NCBI GenBank assembly: GCA_963556255.1
Contig: OY744616.1
Coordinates: 28,086,408-28,150,407 of the forward strand
Reading direction: 5' to 3'
Source of the DNA: Allolobophora icterica
Taxonomy: Eukaryota; Annelida; Clitellata; Crassiclitellata; Lumbricidae
DNA: 64,000 nt
Shown here piece by piece: positions 13,701 through 31,209 of the stretch. The position numbers and the translations under genes are program-made. Numbering within the stretch: the stretch's first letter is position 1; the number at the start of each line of letters is the position of its first letter. The notes beneath the pieces were generated by a model that had not been told where the DNA came from, made no database searches, and was given only the letters and a program-made list of their open reading frames with translations.

Positions 13701-15885
13701 ATTGAGAAAACTAACTTTATTTACAGAAAATCAGAACATGCTATAACCATTTTCCGCACACGCAACAGATTTAAAGATAAGGACTACAGCACTGGCTCGG
13801 ACCAGGGTAGGTCGTGATCCACAATAAATGTCTCCCTGACCTGGAGACTCTTGAACCCCGACCTCTCGGGTGATTGTCCAGCGCGCTAATATAATTGATA
13901 TAGTGAAAAGTAATAAAGTATATTAGTATTCTTGAAGTGAAAATATCCCGCTGTTGCTACTAATATAAATTTCCTCTGCATAATAATTAAGTAGTACGCT
14001 GTTCGATCATTGACACGTCTTCCCGATATACTCTCATCTATTCAATCCGATCTACTTCAGTCTAACGACTTCTATAGCGCCAATCTAAGCTGATGACTTC
14101 TATAGCGCCAATCTAAGCTGATGACTTCTATAGCGCCAATCTAAGCTGATGACTTCTATAGCGCCAATCTAAGCTGATGACTTCTATAGCGCCAATCTAA
14201 GCTGATGACTTCTATAGCGCCAATCTAAGCTGATGACTTCTATAGCGCCAATCTAAGCTGATGACTTCTATAGCGCCAATCTAAGCTGATGACTTCTATA
14301 GCGCCAATCTAAGCTGATGACTTCTATAGCGCCAATCTAAGCTGATGACTTCTATAGCGCCAATCTAAGCTGATGACTTCTATAGCGCCAATCTAAGCTG
14401 ATGACTTCTATAGCGCCAATCTAAGCTGATGACTTCTATAGCGCCAATCTAAGCTGATGACTTCTATAGCGCCAATCTAAGCTGATGACTTCTATAGCGC
14501 CAATCTAAGCTGATGACTTCTATAGCGCCAATCTAAGCTGATGACTTCTATAGCGCCAATCTAAGCTGATGACTTCTATAGCGCCAATCTAAGCTGATGA
14601 CTTCTATAGCGCCAATCTAAGCTGATGACTTCTATAGCGCCAATATAATAATGCCAAAGACAACAATATATGGTTGGGTCAAGTGAAATCCCAGTCAACA
14701 ATCGATATCCATTAGAGAAGCCAGATTGATGTCCGGTAGATCAGAGAAACCAGAACCCAGGCTATGGTAGTCAAGCAAGTCGAAAGAGATGGGTCCTAAG
14801 TTTAGACCTAAACGACATGGAAGACTTGACAGAACTCAATGAATTGGGAGCGAATTCCGTGGCTCTGGACCAGCCATCGAGAATGCCCGAGAGCCCAAAA
14901 CTGTTGAAGGAAGTAACGAAGTCACGAAGCAGTAATCACATGAATGGTATCACGACAATTCGTCTACAGACTTTTCGTCTACAACACTTCATATGCAGAC
15001 ATTTCTTCTACTATGACGTTTCCTTGATCTCGCTTCTAGTTTAGGTTATATTTTAATCGTTGATTCCGCTTCTAATTTTAGTTATATTATACTCTTTCAT
15101 CCAGGTTCTACTGTAAGTTATATTTTATTCGTTGATCTGTACACGAAACGTCATAGTAGACGAAATTTCGGTAGAGGAAATGTCTGTATACGAAGTGTCG
15201 TAGACGAAAAGTCTGTACACGAATTGTCGTGGAACTAGTGCTGGTAACGATTAAATTTTTTTAAATAGTTAACTTTATGAAAATTAACGATTAATTAATA
15301 GTTAATTTTAGTTATTTATCATCACATATCAAATTATCAATAAGACAGTCATTTGGAAAATTAGCGCTAATTTAAAGTTAAACTAGGAATTCAGCGACAC
15401 CAGTCACGCAGGCACACCAGCATGTTCACTGTGTTTGGATCATTACTTGCGCTATCCGCCATTGTTGTTTTTTACTTAACGCCCAAAATCTGGTTCCCGA
15501 CTTTCCGGATATGGCAAGTAGGCTAAGTAAGTAAAAAATAATTTTGATTAATCGTTAAGAAAAATTTTAATAGTTAAAATTCATTAATCGTTAACGATTA
15601 AATTAATCGTTAACTTCCGCAGCCCTACGTGGAACCCACATGAATCAGTTGATGAAATCAAGTTAACCCGTAGTAACAAATCATAGTCTACTGGAGAAGC
15701 GTAATCGAAATCCTATTTGTCAGAGAAAACCAGAGTTTACGCTGCGGTGGGCAAGTAATAAAATATGCATGAAACAGATGAGCTCACCTTTCTGTTGTTG
15801 CTTGTATGTCGAAAACTAAAACCCAACAAGCCAAAAGAAAGTATGTGCATGTGATTACATAGTTCTTAAGTTCTATTGCTTTCAT
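1634..15885 (-). CDS. Gene A: EGF-domain transmembrane receptor with ITAM tail (12 exons)
   Basis: Exons in transcript order: 15788-15885, 13579-13635, 12756-12838, 10900-11022, 9164-9280, 8142-8264, 6590-6721, 5991-6074, 5539-5685, 3072-3287, 2411-2503, 1634-1755. Every border is GT/AG and every phase matches; lengths sum to 1395 bases, 464 residues. The order is signal peptide, Cys-rich segment, four calcium-binding EGF domains, half an EGF, one membrane helix, then a cytoplasmic tail with two VYEEF motifs, one VYKGI, and a final YQDL-x9-YEAI. The last pair fits the ITAM pattern used by Syk-type kinases. A surface receptor signalling through tyrosine phosphorylation is inferred; the ligand is unknown. 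Draper/MEGF10/CED-1 receptors have comparable logic, but the calcium-binding EGF ectodomain differs. Gene B is a paralogue with the same exon order. Small extra exons could be missed. Confidence 0.8.
2411..2503 (-). CDS. Gene A exon 11: tail linker with KETAT motif
   Basis: A symmetric phase 1-1 exon of 93 bases with donor GTACGT. It reads [15 protein letters not shown] and then NVYKGI, a Yxx(I) motif. Two 93-base homologues occur in gene B, both without the tyrosine. Confidence 0.75.
3072..3287 (-). CDS. Gene A exon 10: double VYEEF tail exon
   Basis: A phase 1-1 exon of 216 bases. It carries two near-repeats, [12 protein letters not shown] and [12 protein letters not shown], followed by a Lys/Pro segment and [12 protein letters not shown] at the donor GTTTGT. 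The acceptor ttaataag is weak but is supported by alignment with the gene B exon at 38981-39181. Confidence 0.75.
3930..4195. repeat. MITE-like repeat with TGCCTCCTCTT modules
   Basis: TGCCTCCTCTT occurs three times in direct orientation and once inverted (AGAGGAGGCA near 3953). Inside, AAGAATCTCCCAAAA is repeated three times. Terminal repeats and target duplication are not clear, so the element class is open. Confidence 0.45.
4420..4530 (+). mobile_element. LINE ORF2 C-terminal remnant with TGA-repeat tail
   Basis: The plus strand reads [19 protein letters not shown], the conserved C-terminal ending of RTE/CR1-like ORF2 proteins, then a stop inside a TGATGATGATGA tail. Only the 3' end is present, as expected for a 5'-truncated LINE. 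Confidence 0.65.
5539..5685 (-). CDS. Gene A exon 9: transmembrane exon
   Basis: A phase 1-1 exon of 147 bases. It reads [13 protein letters not shown], then a helix of about 23 hydrophobic residues ([20 protein letters not shown]), then [14 protein letters not shown], a basic stop-transfer. The orientation is therefore N-terminus outside. The gene B exon at 40063-40209 has the same length. Confidence 0.85.
5991..6074 (-). CDS. Gene A exon 8: half EGF domain
   Basis: An 84-base phase 1-1 exon with donor GTAAGT. It reads [17 protein letters not shown] and ends at GSYKC, so it supplies cysteines 1 to 4 of a calcium-binding EGF but not 5 and 6. It splices in phase straight to the TM exon. Gene B has the same truncated exon. 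Confidence 0.8.
6590..6721 (-). CDS. Gene A exon 7: calcium-binding EGF domain
   Basis: A 132-base phase 1-1 exon. It begins DINEC and has the [10 protein letters not shown] core, with all six cysteines, ending SECRG at donor GTAAGA. The DxNEC and CxNTxGSYxC signatures are those of calcium-binding EGF modules. Confidence 0.9.
7300..7710. repeat. G-run repeat in gene A intron
   Basis: The phrase CTCGTCTCTGGGGGG occurs twice, near 7567 and 7648, each followed by AACAT, ATCCTGG and a GGGAGG run. A poly-G run lies near 7322-7331. I cannot assign an element; the open frames across it are not convincing genes. Confidence 0.4.
8142..8264 (-). CDS. Gene A exon 6: calcium-binding EGF domain
   Basis: A 123-base phase 1-1 exon. 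It reads [16 protein letters not shown], then [16 protein letters not shown] and ends LSCNG at donor GTAAGT. Six cysteines and the calcium-binding and hydroxylation motifs are intact. Confidence 0.9.
8490..8955. repeat. GC-rich block of unknown origin inside gene A intron
   Basis: This block is clearly richer in G+C than its AT-rich surroundings. It includes repeats of GCCTGGGAGTC, and TTCCTAGGAAG twice. Overlapping frames exist on both strands but none has a recognisable domain. It may be an unclassified SINE or other repeat. Confidence 0.45.
9164..9280 (-). CDS. Gene A exon 5: calcium-binding EGF domain
   Basis: A 117-base phase 1-1 exon. It starts [14 protein letters not shown] and continues [16 protein letters not shown], ending LSCNG at donor GTGAGT. 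It has all six cysteines and is the shortest EGF of the gene, as is its gene B counterpart at 43449-43565. Confidence 0.9.
9700..10401. mobile_element. Foldback (inverted-repeat) element in gene A intron
   Basis: The ends GAAGGGCTTGC and GCAAGCCCTTC are inverted repeats flanked on both sides by AATT. Inside, the module CAATAACC(A/G)GGTATGTC recurs many times in both orientations, including a back-to-back palindrome near 10361-10390 and another near 9915-9950. No transposase is visible. Confidence 0.7.
10900..11022 (-). CDS. Gene A exon 4: EGF domain (first EGF)
   Basis: A 123-base phase 1-1 exon. It reads [15 protein letters not shown] and [16 protein letters not shown], ending RSCDG at donor GTAAGT. 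The junction codon makes EFDEC in place of the usual DIDEC, so calcium binding may be weaker. Confidence 0.88.
11371..12090. repeat. 60-bp minisatellite, 12 copies
   Basis: Twelve units of exactly 60 bases lie head to tail, each starting near TGGTTTCATCGTTGATTAGG and including ACCTATATAAATTAATC. Variants are few: a T/C at unit base 1 and CAATGG/CAATAG near the end. The last unit is the most diverged. It lies in the gene A intron between exons 3 and 4. Confidence 0.95.
12756..12838 (-). CDS. Gene A exon 3: N-terminal Cys-rich segment
   Basis: An 83-base exon, phase 2 in and phase 1 out, donor GTAAGA. It reads [16 protein letters not shown] and then [12 protein letters not shown]. RCxxGWxxYPAC is shared with the gene B exon at 54459-54547 and is faintly like the end of an EMI domain, which I regard as only a suggestion. 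Confidence 0.75.
13579..13635 (-). CDS. Gene A exon 2: small N-terminal exon
   Basis: A 57-base exon, phase 2 in and phase 2 out, with acceptor ttttgcag and donor GTAAGC. It reads [18 protein letters not shown]. Support comes from matching phases on both sides and from keeping the whole gene in frame; there is no homologue to confirm it. Confidence 0.6.
13755..13895 (-). repeat. tRNA-derived SINE, family 1
   Basis: On the minus strand the sequence has a tRNA-like order ending in a B-box-like GGGGTTCAAGAGTCTCC. A second copy is at about 60690-60835, sharing CACAATAAATGTCTC and the flanking layout. It is too diverged to be a tRNA gene. Confidence 0.6.
14067..14645. repeat. 28-bp minisatellite, 20.7 copies
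   Basis: Units of 28 bases starting GACTTCTATAGCGCCAATC repeat 20 times plus a partial copy. By eye all units are identical, which indicates very recent or ongoing amplification. The core CTATAGCGCC also occurs in the SINE tail near 24665-24675. It lies in gene A intron 2. Confidence 0.95.
15236..15627. mobile_element. hAT-type MITE with 8-bp target duplication
   Basis: Ends TAGTGCTG and CAGCCCTA are inverted repeats with one mismatch, flanked by perfect 8-bp duplications CGTGGAAC (15228-15235 and 15628-15635). The interior is rich in TTAACGATTAAT inverted motifs. It is 392 bases, lacks coding capacity, and sits in gene A intron 1. Confidence 0.85.
15788..15885 (-). CDS. Gene A exon 1: start and signal peptide
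   Basis: The start ATG at 15885 opens [16 protein letters not shown] followed by [13 protein letters not shown], a typical cleavable signal peptide. The donor is GTGAGC and the phase is 2, matching exon 2. An upstream in-frame ATG exists at 15975, but starting at 15885 places the hydrophobic core correctly. Confidence 0.75.
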
Positions 15886-15975
15886 GCTGAATGGCAACGT
15901 TAGGCCTAAACCAAAACTGCTTTGCAACACCAAAGAATATCTACAGGTATCTACATGTATAGCCACAAGCAACAA

Positions 15976-17250
15976 CTAAGTATATCCGGAAATACATCGG
16001 CTTGCTAGCTGAACCCCTTTCGAACATGTTAGGTGCAACAATGAGTAGGATCTATTCTTTGCGCTTAGATTTGCATGCAGTTACGGTCATTGATTTCAAT
16101 GCCCAATGCCGACGTACCAGGCGCACAGCCCCGTCTTTTATGAAGCATGTCGTAGACCTGCATGCATAGGGGTTATGAAAACGTTTACTCATCAACACAG
16201 GAGAGGATCATACAGAAGAAGCGTTGAAGAGGCGTGTTTGAAATTAAATGGAAATACCCTAAGGTATAAAAGAGCAAGGTAATTCGTAGTAACACATAAA
16301 TCAATAACAGTACTGTGAACAAAATTCCTCATGATTCGACTCGAAATGATTGCCAGGACATGACGTAGACCCATCAATCATGAAGCCTACACAGCTGCAC
16401 AAAGCCAGGTTTCTAATGCGTTTACCTTTCACTTCTGCTGTTGGGATTCGAATCCAGATGTCTCACATGATATTGTTTACTTCCGTAAAGACATTTAAAT
16501 CATCAGGATTGTCTGGCTGGTTGTCCAGGGTTGATTGTCCGTTTCTTCAACCCAGCACCGTCCCTTTCATAGGGACCATTTTTCGCAAAGGTACGCAATA
16601 TATACCATAATAGGAGTTTCCGCTTGGTTTTGTTGATAAGAGGCACAGTGAAGACAAAAGTAATTCGGTTGGTACTTGGGATGATGATTGTCCGTGGAAT
16701 AGGCCTACCACGTTACCTAGCGTCCTATATTATTCAACGGTTTTAATGAACAGGAAGAGTTTACTTTACCCTAGCCATTGTATGTATGCATGGATGCATG
16801 TAAGCATGTATGTAAAACTATGCATGTATGCATGTATGTAGGTGTGTATGTTTGTAGCTGGGAACGTTGTAGAGCGCATTTGTAAGAATCTCTCAATATC
16901 GCTGTGAACGTGGCTGTCCAAGAAATGTTATAAAATATTCGCATCTTATCAAACGACGAGAATGCACTTCAACTCACTTGGGCCCAGGGGCGTAACTTTG
17001 GTCCAAAAAGTGGGGGATACCAGTTTCGTACACGTAGCAAGGCAGAGACTGCGATCTCTGGGAAGGCACAACAATAAAAGATTGATTGGCATTGTTCAAA
17101 AAGTGTGGGTACGGTACCCTCCAGTCCAAAAAGTTGTGGTACGGGTATCCCTCGCACTCCCACAAATTACGCCTATGCTTGGGCCGTGTTAACAGGAAGT
17201 GTGATTGTTTATCTGAAGGCTTTTTGAGAGACCTAAGCAGGACAACGCGC
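15976..17250. other. Intergenic stretch upstream of gene A
   Basis: It should contain the gene A promoter, but no TATA box or other element is convincing. A TATG/CATG-rich imperfect tract lies near 16780-16855. The short open frames here have no recognisable domains. Confidence 0.4.

Positions 17251-17256
<6 letters not shown>

Positions 17257-17314
<58 letters not shown>
17257..17314. repeat. (TG)n microsatellite
   Basis: An almost perfect TG dinucleotide run of about 58 bases. Confidence 0.95.
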
Positions 17315-17315
<1 letters not shown>

Positions 17316-17690
17316 ACAAGTCTTTTGATCCTCTAAACAGACGTGAATGTACACCCAGTCCATGTTAAGGTAGAGGTGAGTAAGACCCCGCAGAGCATAT
17401 AGTACAATTTACCATCCTGTACAAATACACGTGATTGCTCTCACGTTTGCTTTGGGCTACGTTACCTAATAATATCCAGCATTCGCTGTGTGCATGCGTT
17501 TTAAGTCAGACTCATAAATCTAGAGCTGAGAAGAGAGTGTCGTCAACAACCTTTTTACAGGTTGAGTATACATAGCCCTACATACGGAAAGTTATGTATA
17601 CACAAGTGTACGTGAATGTAACCATAATGGCATGTCAAAGCAGAGTAATTTTTACAGCCTAACACACAGAACATAAGGATATTTCTTAAA

Positions 17691-17824
<134 letters not shown>

Positions 17825-18154
17825 CACGTAATGGTTATCGATGCTGATAATAATAGTCATGATATAAATGATACTAATTACAGGGCGCGCAATAATCTTG
17901 TGCCAAATATGTAGGCCCTATGGGAGATTGGTTTGATGATGGATATGTTTAAGCCATCTTCATTCTGAGACTTTCTATGTTGTGGAGTAGGATCAGATCA
18001 AGGTTAACTGCGTGTAATGCATGTCTTTGAAATAAAGCTTGCGCATTTGCCTACAACCTGTGATGACTTGGATCGCAGAGAGTGAAGCTGATCTCCGTTT
18101 CAATTTAGGGTTCTGTCCACTGTATCGACTTAGCCTTACTCTGTATCGCCCCTT

Positions 18155-18230
18155 CAAGGGAACTACTCAGAGGCGCTCCCGACACCAGCACGTTCAATTA
18201 GTACAGTTTTAAGATTGGCAAGAAACAGAC
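18155..18230 (-). mobile_element. LINE ORF2 C-terminal tip
   Basis: The minus strand reads FLANLKTVLIERAGVGSASE and a stop, like the LKTxLF...SASE ending of CR1/L2-type ORF2 proteins. The following GAGTAGTTCCCTTGAAGGGG tail resembles those at 24660-24720 and 61955-61990. Confidence 0.55.
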
Positions 18231-18954
18231 CAGAGGACCCCAGGGCACAAGTGTAGGCTATATATGTAGTGTGTATATATGTAAGTGCATGTATGTATGT
18301 TTGTGTTCGGTTAGACTTGGATGGATACACGTCCGTGTGCACATGTACATATATGCATGTATGTTTGTATGTAGGCCTCAGGATCAAGACCTTTAATGTT
18401 ACACCCTTTCAGTGTCTCATACAAGCTCTGCACGCATGACTAGATCTCTATGGTCTAAAAATACGTTTTAGGATGTCTGTATTCTTCCGTCTGTAGTAAA
18501 CTTATGACGTGCTTCATTACCAGACTGTGTGTCCAATACATTATTTCCTACACGCTAATTCTGCTGATAGCAGTAAGATGGTATATGCTAAATATAAAGT
18601 ACGGTATCATTAGTCAGTTGAATCAATTACTATAATTAAAAAATGTCACTATAAAACTCAGTAGCCCTTGTTCAAACTACGGAGCGTATCTTGGTAGTTA
18701 CAGCCTAGATATGATCTGCTCGTTACACTTACTGCCTTCCGCTTGACACAATCTGCTGATCTGATCAATACATCCAGCTGAGTTTAATTTTTAATTTTTT
18801 GGAAAGTAGCATTTGCTTCATTGAGCTGGGAGGTCACTATTAACGTTTCAATGTTATCGACTAGAATTATATTTGTCATGCACGAACATCTGAGGATGAG
18901 TATGGAGTACATGTTAAGTCGATAAATCGTTGTTAAGCCGTATAGCTCGTAGAG

Positions 18955-19195
18955 AGAATGCCAGTTGACCGAATCCCACACAGTGCACTACATACAAGAT
19001 TCGAAGGAAAAAGACACAAGGGCAGACCAAGATTACGCTGGATAGATAATATAACTCAGAACATAACATCACTTGGACTAACACTAAGGGGTGTAATAGA
19101 CTTGAGAAATGACCGAGGACAATGGAGATCATTTATTCGTACCCACCGCCGCTAAATGGCTTGCGTCAGGAACTGAAGGTGATGATGATAGCTTG
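18955..19195 (+). mobile_element. LINE ORF2 C-terminal remnant
   Basis: An intact 65-codon frame contains KGRPRLRWIDNI and DRGQWRSFI, the conserved C-terminal block of RTE/Jockey-like ORF2 proteins. It is followed by a stop and a GATGATGATAG tail. The element is 5'-truncated. Confidence 0.75.
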
Positions 19196-19396
19196 CTATA
19201 AAACGTCATAGTGTTTGTAAGTCATCCGAAAATCTTTCACAAGACGACGTCTCTTAGCACCAATGTTGAAAAGGCGTGCAATAACCTTGTCCTATTGTAA
19301 AAGTGCCCATTTAGTTTCTCAAAAATGAATTTTTGGCGCTAGTATAGATAACCGCTTGTAGAAGTTTGATTTTCAATTTTTAGGTGAATCTAGTCG

Positions 19397-19680
19397 AGGG
19401 GTGCTCGATAGTATAGTGGTGATCGTGCTGGACTGTCAACCGATTTCCACAATCTTAGAGAAACTGGAATTATTACATATCCTCGATTAAGTGAAAGCCA
19501 AACCTCTCGTCGGGGGTTCAAATCCCAGTCAGGGCAGAAACTTGGTTCGAGATTTCTGCTCCACCTGATGCCCCTAGCCAACTCAGCTATAATGAGTACA
19601 CTGACCGTACACTATCGGGAGGAAGATGAGACGGCGAGGGAAAGTATTGGCCACACGCTCTTATATGCCGAGGCTAAGAA
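19397..19680 (+). repeat. tRNA-Asp-like SINE with split head
   Basis: GCTCGATAGTATAGTGGTGA matches the start of a tRNA-Asp with its A box, and GGGGGTTCAAATCCCAGTC gives a B box. About 60 extra bases separate the CTGTC anticodon-arm region from the T arm, so it cannot fold as a normal tRNA. A GC-moderate body follows to about 19680. Confidence 0.6.
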
Positions 19681-20044
19681 AATGAAGTCGCTAACACTTT
19701 ATACTCATGGATGCCACTTAGGCTAGCTCAAGGACCGCTCTTCTCATCTGCTTCTTTTCGGCTAATAAAACTTGTTCTAGTAACTAATCCTTTTATTATT
19801 CTCTAGACTGAACAAGAGGATCAGTGAGGTAGAAAATGAGCTGCTGTGTCATTTCTTTGGCTTCTTCTTTATTTTATTTATTTTTTCGTTTCTTTCTTTA
19901 TACTCTCGCTTCTGGTTATGCGGGACTTTTAGTTTGGTGTTGAAAATATTCAAATTTGGTAACGGGTAATGCATGATGGCTTTAGGCACAAGTAGGCCTA
20001 TCTTCTATACCGTATCGCATCGTAGTTGGAAATTTGCATACCGC

Positions 20045-20480
20045 CGCTCACAATTGAGGCCATTCAGTAGCGCTCCCAGTGCGAAGGCCCCGAGAGAAGA
20101 AAAAGGTTTTAAGAACTTAGAGATCCAGAGATACATACCACCAATGATGATATTTCCCAAAGTGAGAGTTCGGCCAGAGTTTTAATCGACAGAGCACCGA
20201 TTGGGACCATAGCAGGTGGTAAAAAAAGTGGTTAGGTCACTATGAAGTAGTTTGGCAATTGGTTCGATCATCTCATCCAAGCACTCCATTCTGATGTTCG
20301 TCCGCAGCCAGATTTGCTAATACCTGATGGACATTCCAGCCATACGCGTAATTCGCAAGACATTACTGAAGCCCGTGATCATAACATCATCGTGCTTTCA
20401 CCGCCATCTCACTGCGCCCACAAATTACAACCATTGGATCTCACATTCATCAGAATCCCGTCCATTTACACTGCTAGGAC
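20045..20480 (+). pseudogene. pogo/Tigger-like DDE transposase remnant
   Basis: Shifting plus-strand frames give YIPPMMIFPKVRVRPEF near 20135-20182, NWFDHLIQ near 20251-20275, then LLIPDGHSSHTRN near 20314-20352 and LSPPSHCAHKLQPLDLTF to about 20450. DGHSSH and QPLD are hallmarks of the DDE_1 catalytic domain in Tigger/Jerky-type transposases. At least two frameshifts or stops inactivate it. The DNA-binding part is absent. Confidence 0.8.
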
Positions 20481-20489
20481 TCGGATATG

Positions 20490-21364
20490 TTTGAACAGTT
20501 GGTGAATTTTTAATAAATCTAAGCTAAACATAGCAGTGCTTGTTACAGTGTCTGACTGTTGAGTGTAAATGAACGCTGATGTGGGCCCCCATAGGCATAC
20601 AGCCATAGTTTATGCCTATCTGCTCAATTTAGCTAATGTGGGTATAATTTCGTCTTCTAAATGCCTTCACATCACATGATATAACAGGAATTTGCGAAAG
20701 CCGATTCACAGTTTGAAGGCGCCATTTCATAGCAGAGGGCTGTAGCAAACTATGGAAATTTCAATGTGTCCTACAGATGTGTTGGCATTTTAAATATTCA
20801 AGAAATTGCTTTAAGGTGCCGAAATTACTCCATTTTACACTATCTTCGCAATTTTATAGTTCATTTACATGCAACAAGCCTGCTAAATATACTGTTCGAA
20901 TAATCATGCATAAACCCTCATACAAGATGACACAAGACTGTCTATTTCCACCGTATACTTACTTGCATTTAGAAATGACTTAAAATACACTCAACTAGGA
21001 CAAAAGCAGTAGGCATGCTGCGTATTAGTTCAAAAATGTAATCTTGAGTCGACTATACGTCCAGAGTTGTATTTCTACGGATTACACAGGCCACACGGCG
21101 TCCAAGAAATTTCGAATGCCACAAACAGTACGAACATAGTGATCATTATTCATATACGAAAAAGAATAACATATATACATAATGGATACATAATTAGTTT
21201 TCAACGATGTAGGCTAGTGAAACGTATATCATACTATATAAACCAGTAGCAAATAAATAAATACTTTAAAAGTTTACAATTACCAGTTTATCACAAAGCA
21301 CATGTATAGTTCAAAAAACGTTACTAAACCACGTATATTATGAAGAAGAGAAACATCTTGAAAC
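20490..21364. other. Intergenic stretch 3' of gene C
   Basis: AT-rich DNA with no recognisable gene or repeat. It probably includes the gene C 3' UTR; I see no clear minus-strand AATAAA close to the stop. Confidence 0.4.
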
Positions 21365-29294
<7,930 letters not shown>

Positions 29295-29548
29295 TTGACC
29301 GAATGTTTTCGCTCGAAATCAGATGAATTGACGAAGGGGATCCTTCATCTTTACATGGATAGTAATTGGTTACTAGGGGTAACAGTGACGTCATAAAGTA
29401 TTGCGAAGCACAGTAGCGATCCTTCAACTGACTGCGCAAGTAGGCTAATATTATTGATGACTAAAGAAACTTTTGGCGTCATAAAACGATTCGAGGTTTT
29501 GTGTATCATACAGATAGTTATAAACAACCAAATTTAATCAGAACAGAA

Positions 29549-29653
29549 ACATACATACATACATACATACATACATACATACATACATACATACATACAT
29601 ACATACATACATACATACATACATACATACATACATACATACATACATACATA
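29549..29653. repeat. (CATA)n microsatellite
   Basis: A pure ACAT run of about 105 bases upstream of gene C. Confidence 0.95.
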
Positions 29654-31102
29654 ATACACAGACAATGTAAATAAGGTCTAGTTTGTAGGTACTACGTCAT
29701 TATACAATCCAAAGACACGTTTAGGCTAATCTAAGTACACGTAGGTCTATAGGCCCCTACTCAATGCTGGGTTTCTTCGTTGGAGATTCGACTAACCTCA
29801 AACAATGTCGTGTGAAATAGCCGATCCTCAAGAACTTGTTCTGTAAGTAGGGGGGCCTACTTGTAACATAATGCAGCTATAGATCAGGCAGTCTTGGATT
29901 CGATTCTGCGATGGCCATTCAGGCTCTTTGAGTTCATATCGACTATTTCATCTGCTTCAATGAGGTTTTCGTCGATGGGTTCGGCAGGAATTCGTCGAAT
30001 AAGAGAAGCCAGAAAAGTCTATGGAGATCTACGAATACGCTGCGTTAAACTCTTCATTTCGTATCTCCTCTTTCTCCTACTCCTCCTTCTCTGCCTAATC
30101 CTCCGCCTACCTCTCCTCCGCATACTGCGCATCCTCCTCCTCCTTCTTCTTCTTGTTCTTCTTCTTGTTCTTCTTTCTTCTTCCTTTTTATCTACCATAT
30201 GTGTGACAGACGAGTGCAAAACTGAGGCTTTTAGTGGACATTCCCTCTACTATACTACTTTTACGAAGGAATTCGGTCACATAACTTTCAATTGTGCCCA
30301 CATATCTATTTACTGATTTTCCAGTCAACAAAAAGGTAACTGTACAGTGTACACGTCCTTTTAAACGATTTCTCAGCTAATAAAGACTGCAATTGCGATT
30401 TTTTCAATGAACAATGTTGAGCTACTGCAGCTGGTCGGAGTTACCTTTCAAGGTGTGTCTAAAATGTACAGCTGATAGCAACTAGGTATTAGACTGATTG
30501 CAGTTTTTAATGATAATATGAGCAAGACAAACAGCTAGACCTAGAAGACGCAAGATATTAATCTGGAGAATGCCGAAGCTGAGTTTAGTAAAGAATATTT
30601 GGGAACAGAACGAACAGCCGTTGGTTAGTAAATAGTTAACACCTGCATAAGATAAATAACAGACTAACCTACAGCAACATGTGAGTTTCTGTGAAACTTA
30701 GACTCAGGAGTCAGAGGTCCCAAAAGAAACTCGTAGCCATTATATATTCCGATACAATAATTTCTTTTTCAGATCTAAATATACCGAAAATTACCGAATA
30801 ACGTTAAATATAGATGAATGCGAAAATACAGAAAATCTATGCACATACAAACATGTCGTTTATAGGGGCCTAACATTCATACGGTGGTTCACGTATGTTT
30901 CAAAAAGCAGTCGTAATACTTGGCAGCGGAATAATATGTTAGCCTTGAATGACTGTTTCGTCATGTACGTTAGTTTACTACATTACACTTTCCATGATTG
31001 TTATTAGGGTTACACATCTTACAAATTTTAAAGTCTATTTTATGTGTGACTTGAATCGTTGTCGACTTCTTCTTGCACCGGTACATCGATCGAATTTGAG
31101 AG
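29654..31102. other. Intergenic stretch between genes B and C
   Basis: No exon is seen. It holds a polypyrimidine tract of CTCCT and TTCTT units at about 30062-30185; the Leu-rich frame across that tract is a by-product. The gene B 3' UTR should lie in the upper part. Confidence 0.45.
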
Positions 31103-31209
31103 TTACTTGTTGATGGGTTCGTATACATTCTTCGTTTCCCACGCTGCAACCAGATCTTGGTAGACAGAAGCGCCTGTAGCTTCTCCGGTCTTTGAATCTT
31201 TTTTCTCTT
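31103..31209 (-). CDS. Gene B ITAM exon 4 (most distal)
   Basis: A phase 1 exon after acceptor gtcatag, reading EKKDSKTGEATGASVYQDL and, nine residues on, YEPI, then NK and TAA. The spacing and stop position resemble the gene A last exon. Confidence 0.75.

Noticed and set aside
11371..14645. Regular repeats that could suggest a CRISPR array
   Set aside because: Units are directly contiguous with no spacers, and the genome is eukaryotic; these are minisatellites.
16192..16610. Short frames upstream of gene A
   Set aside because: No splice-site logic, no signal or domain, and no counterpart near gene B.
19397..19530. A genuine tRNA-Asp gene
   Set aside because: About 60 extra bases separate the arms and the acceptor stem does not close, so a SINE is more likely.
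29894..30316. A 140-codon Leu-rich frame resembling a membrane protein
   Set aside because: The Leu run is the translation of a CTC/CTT polypyrimidine tract; no splice context or homologous motif supports a gene.
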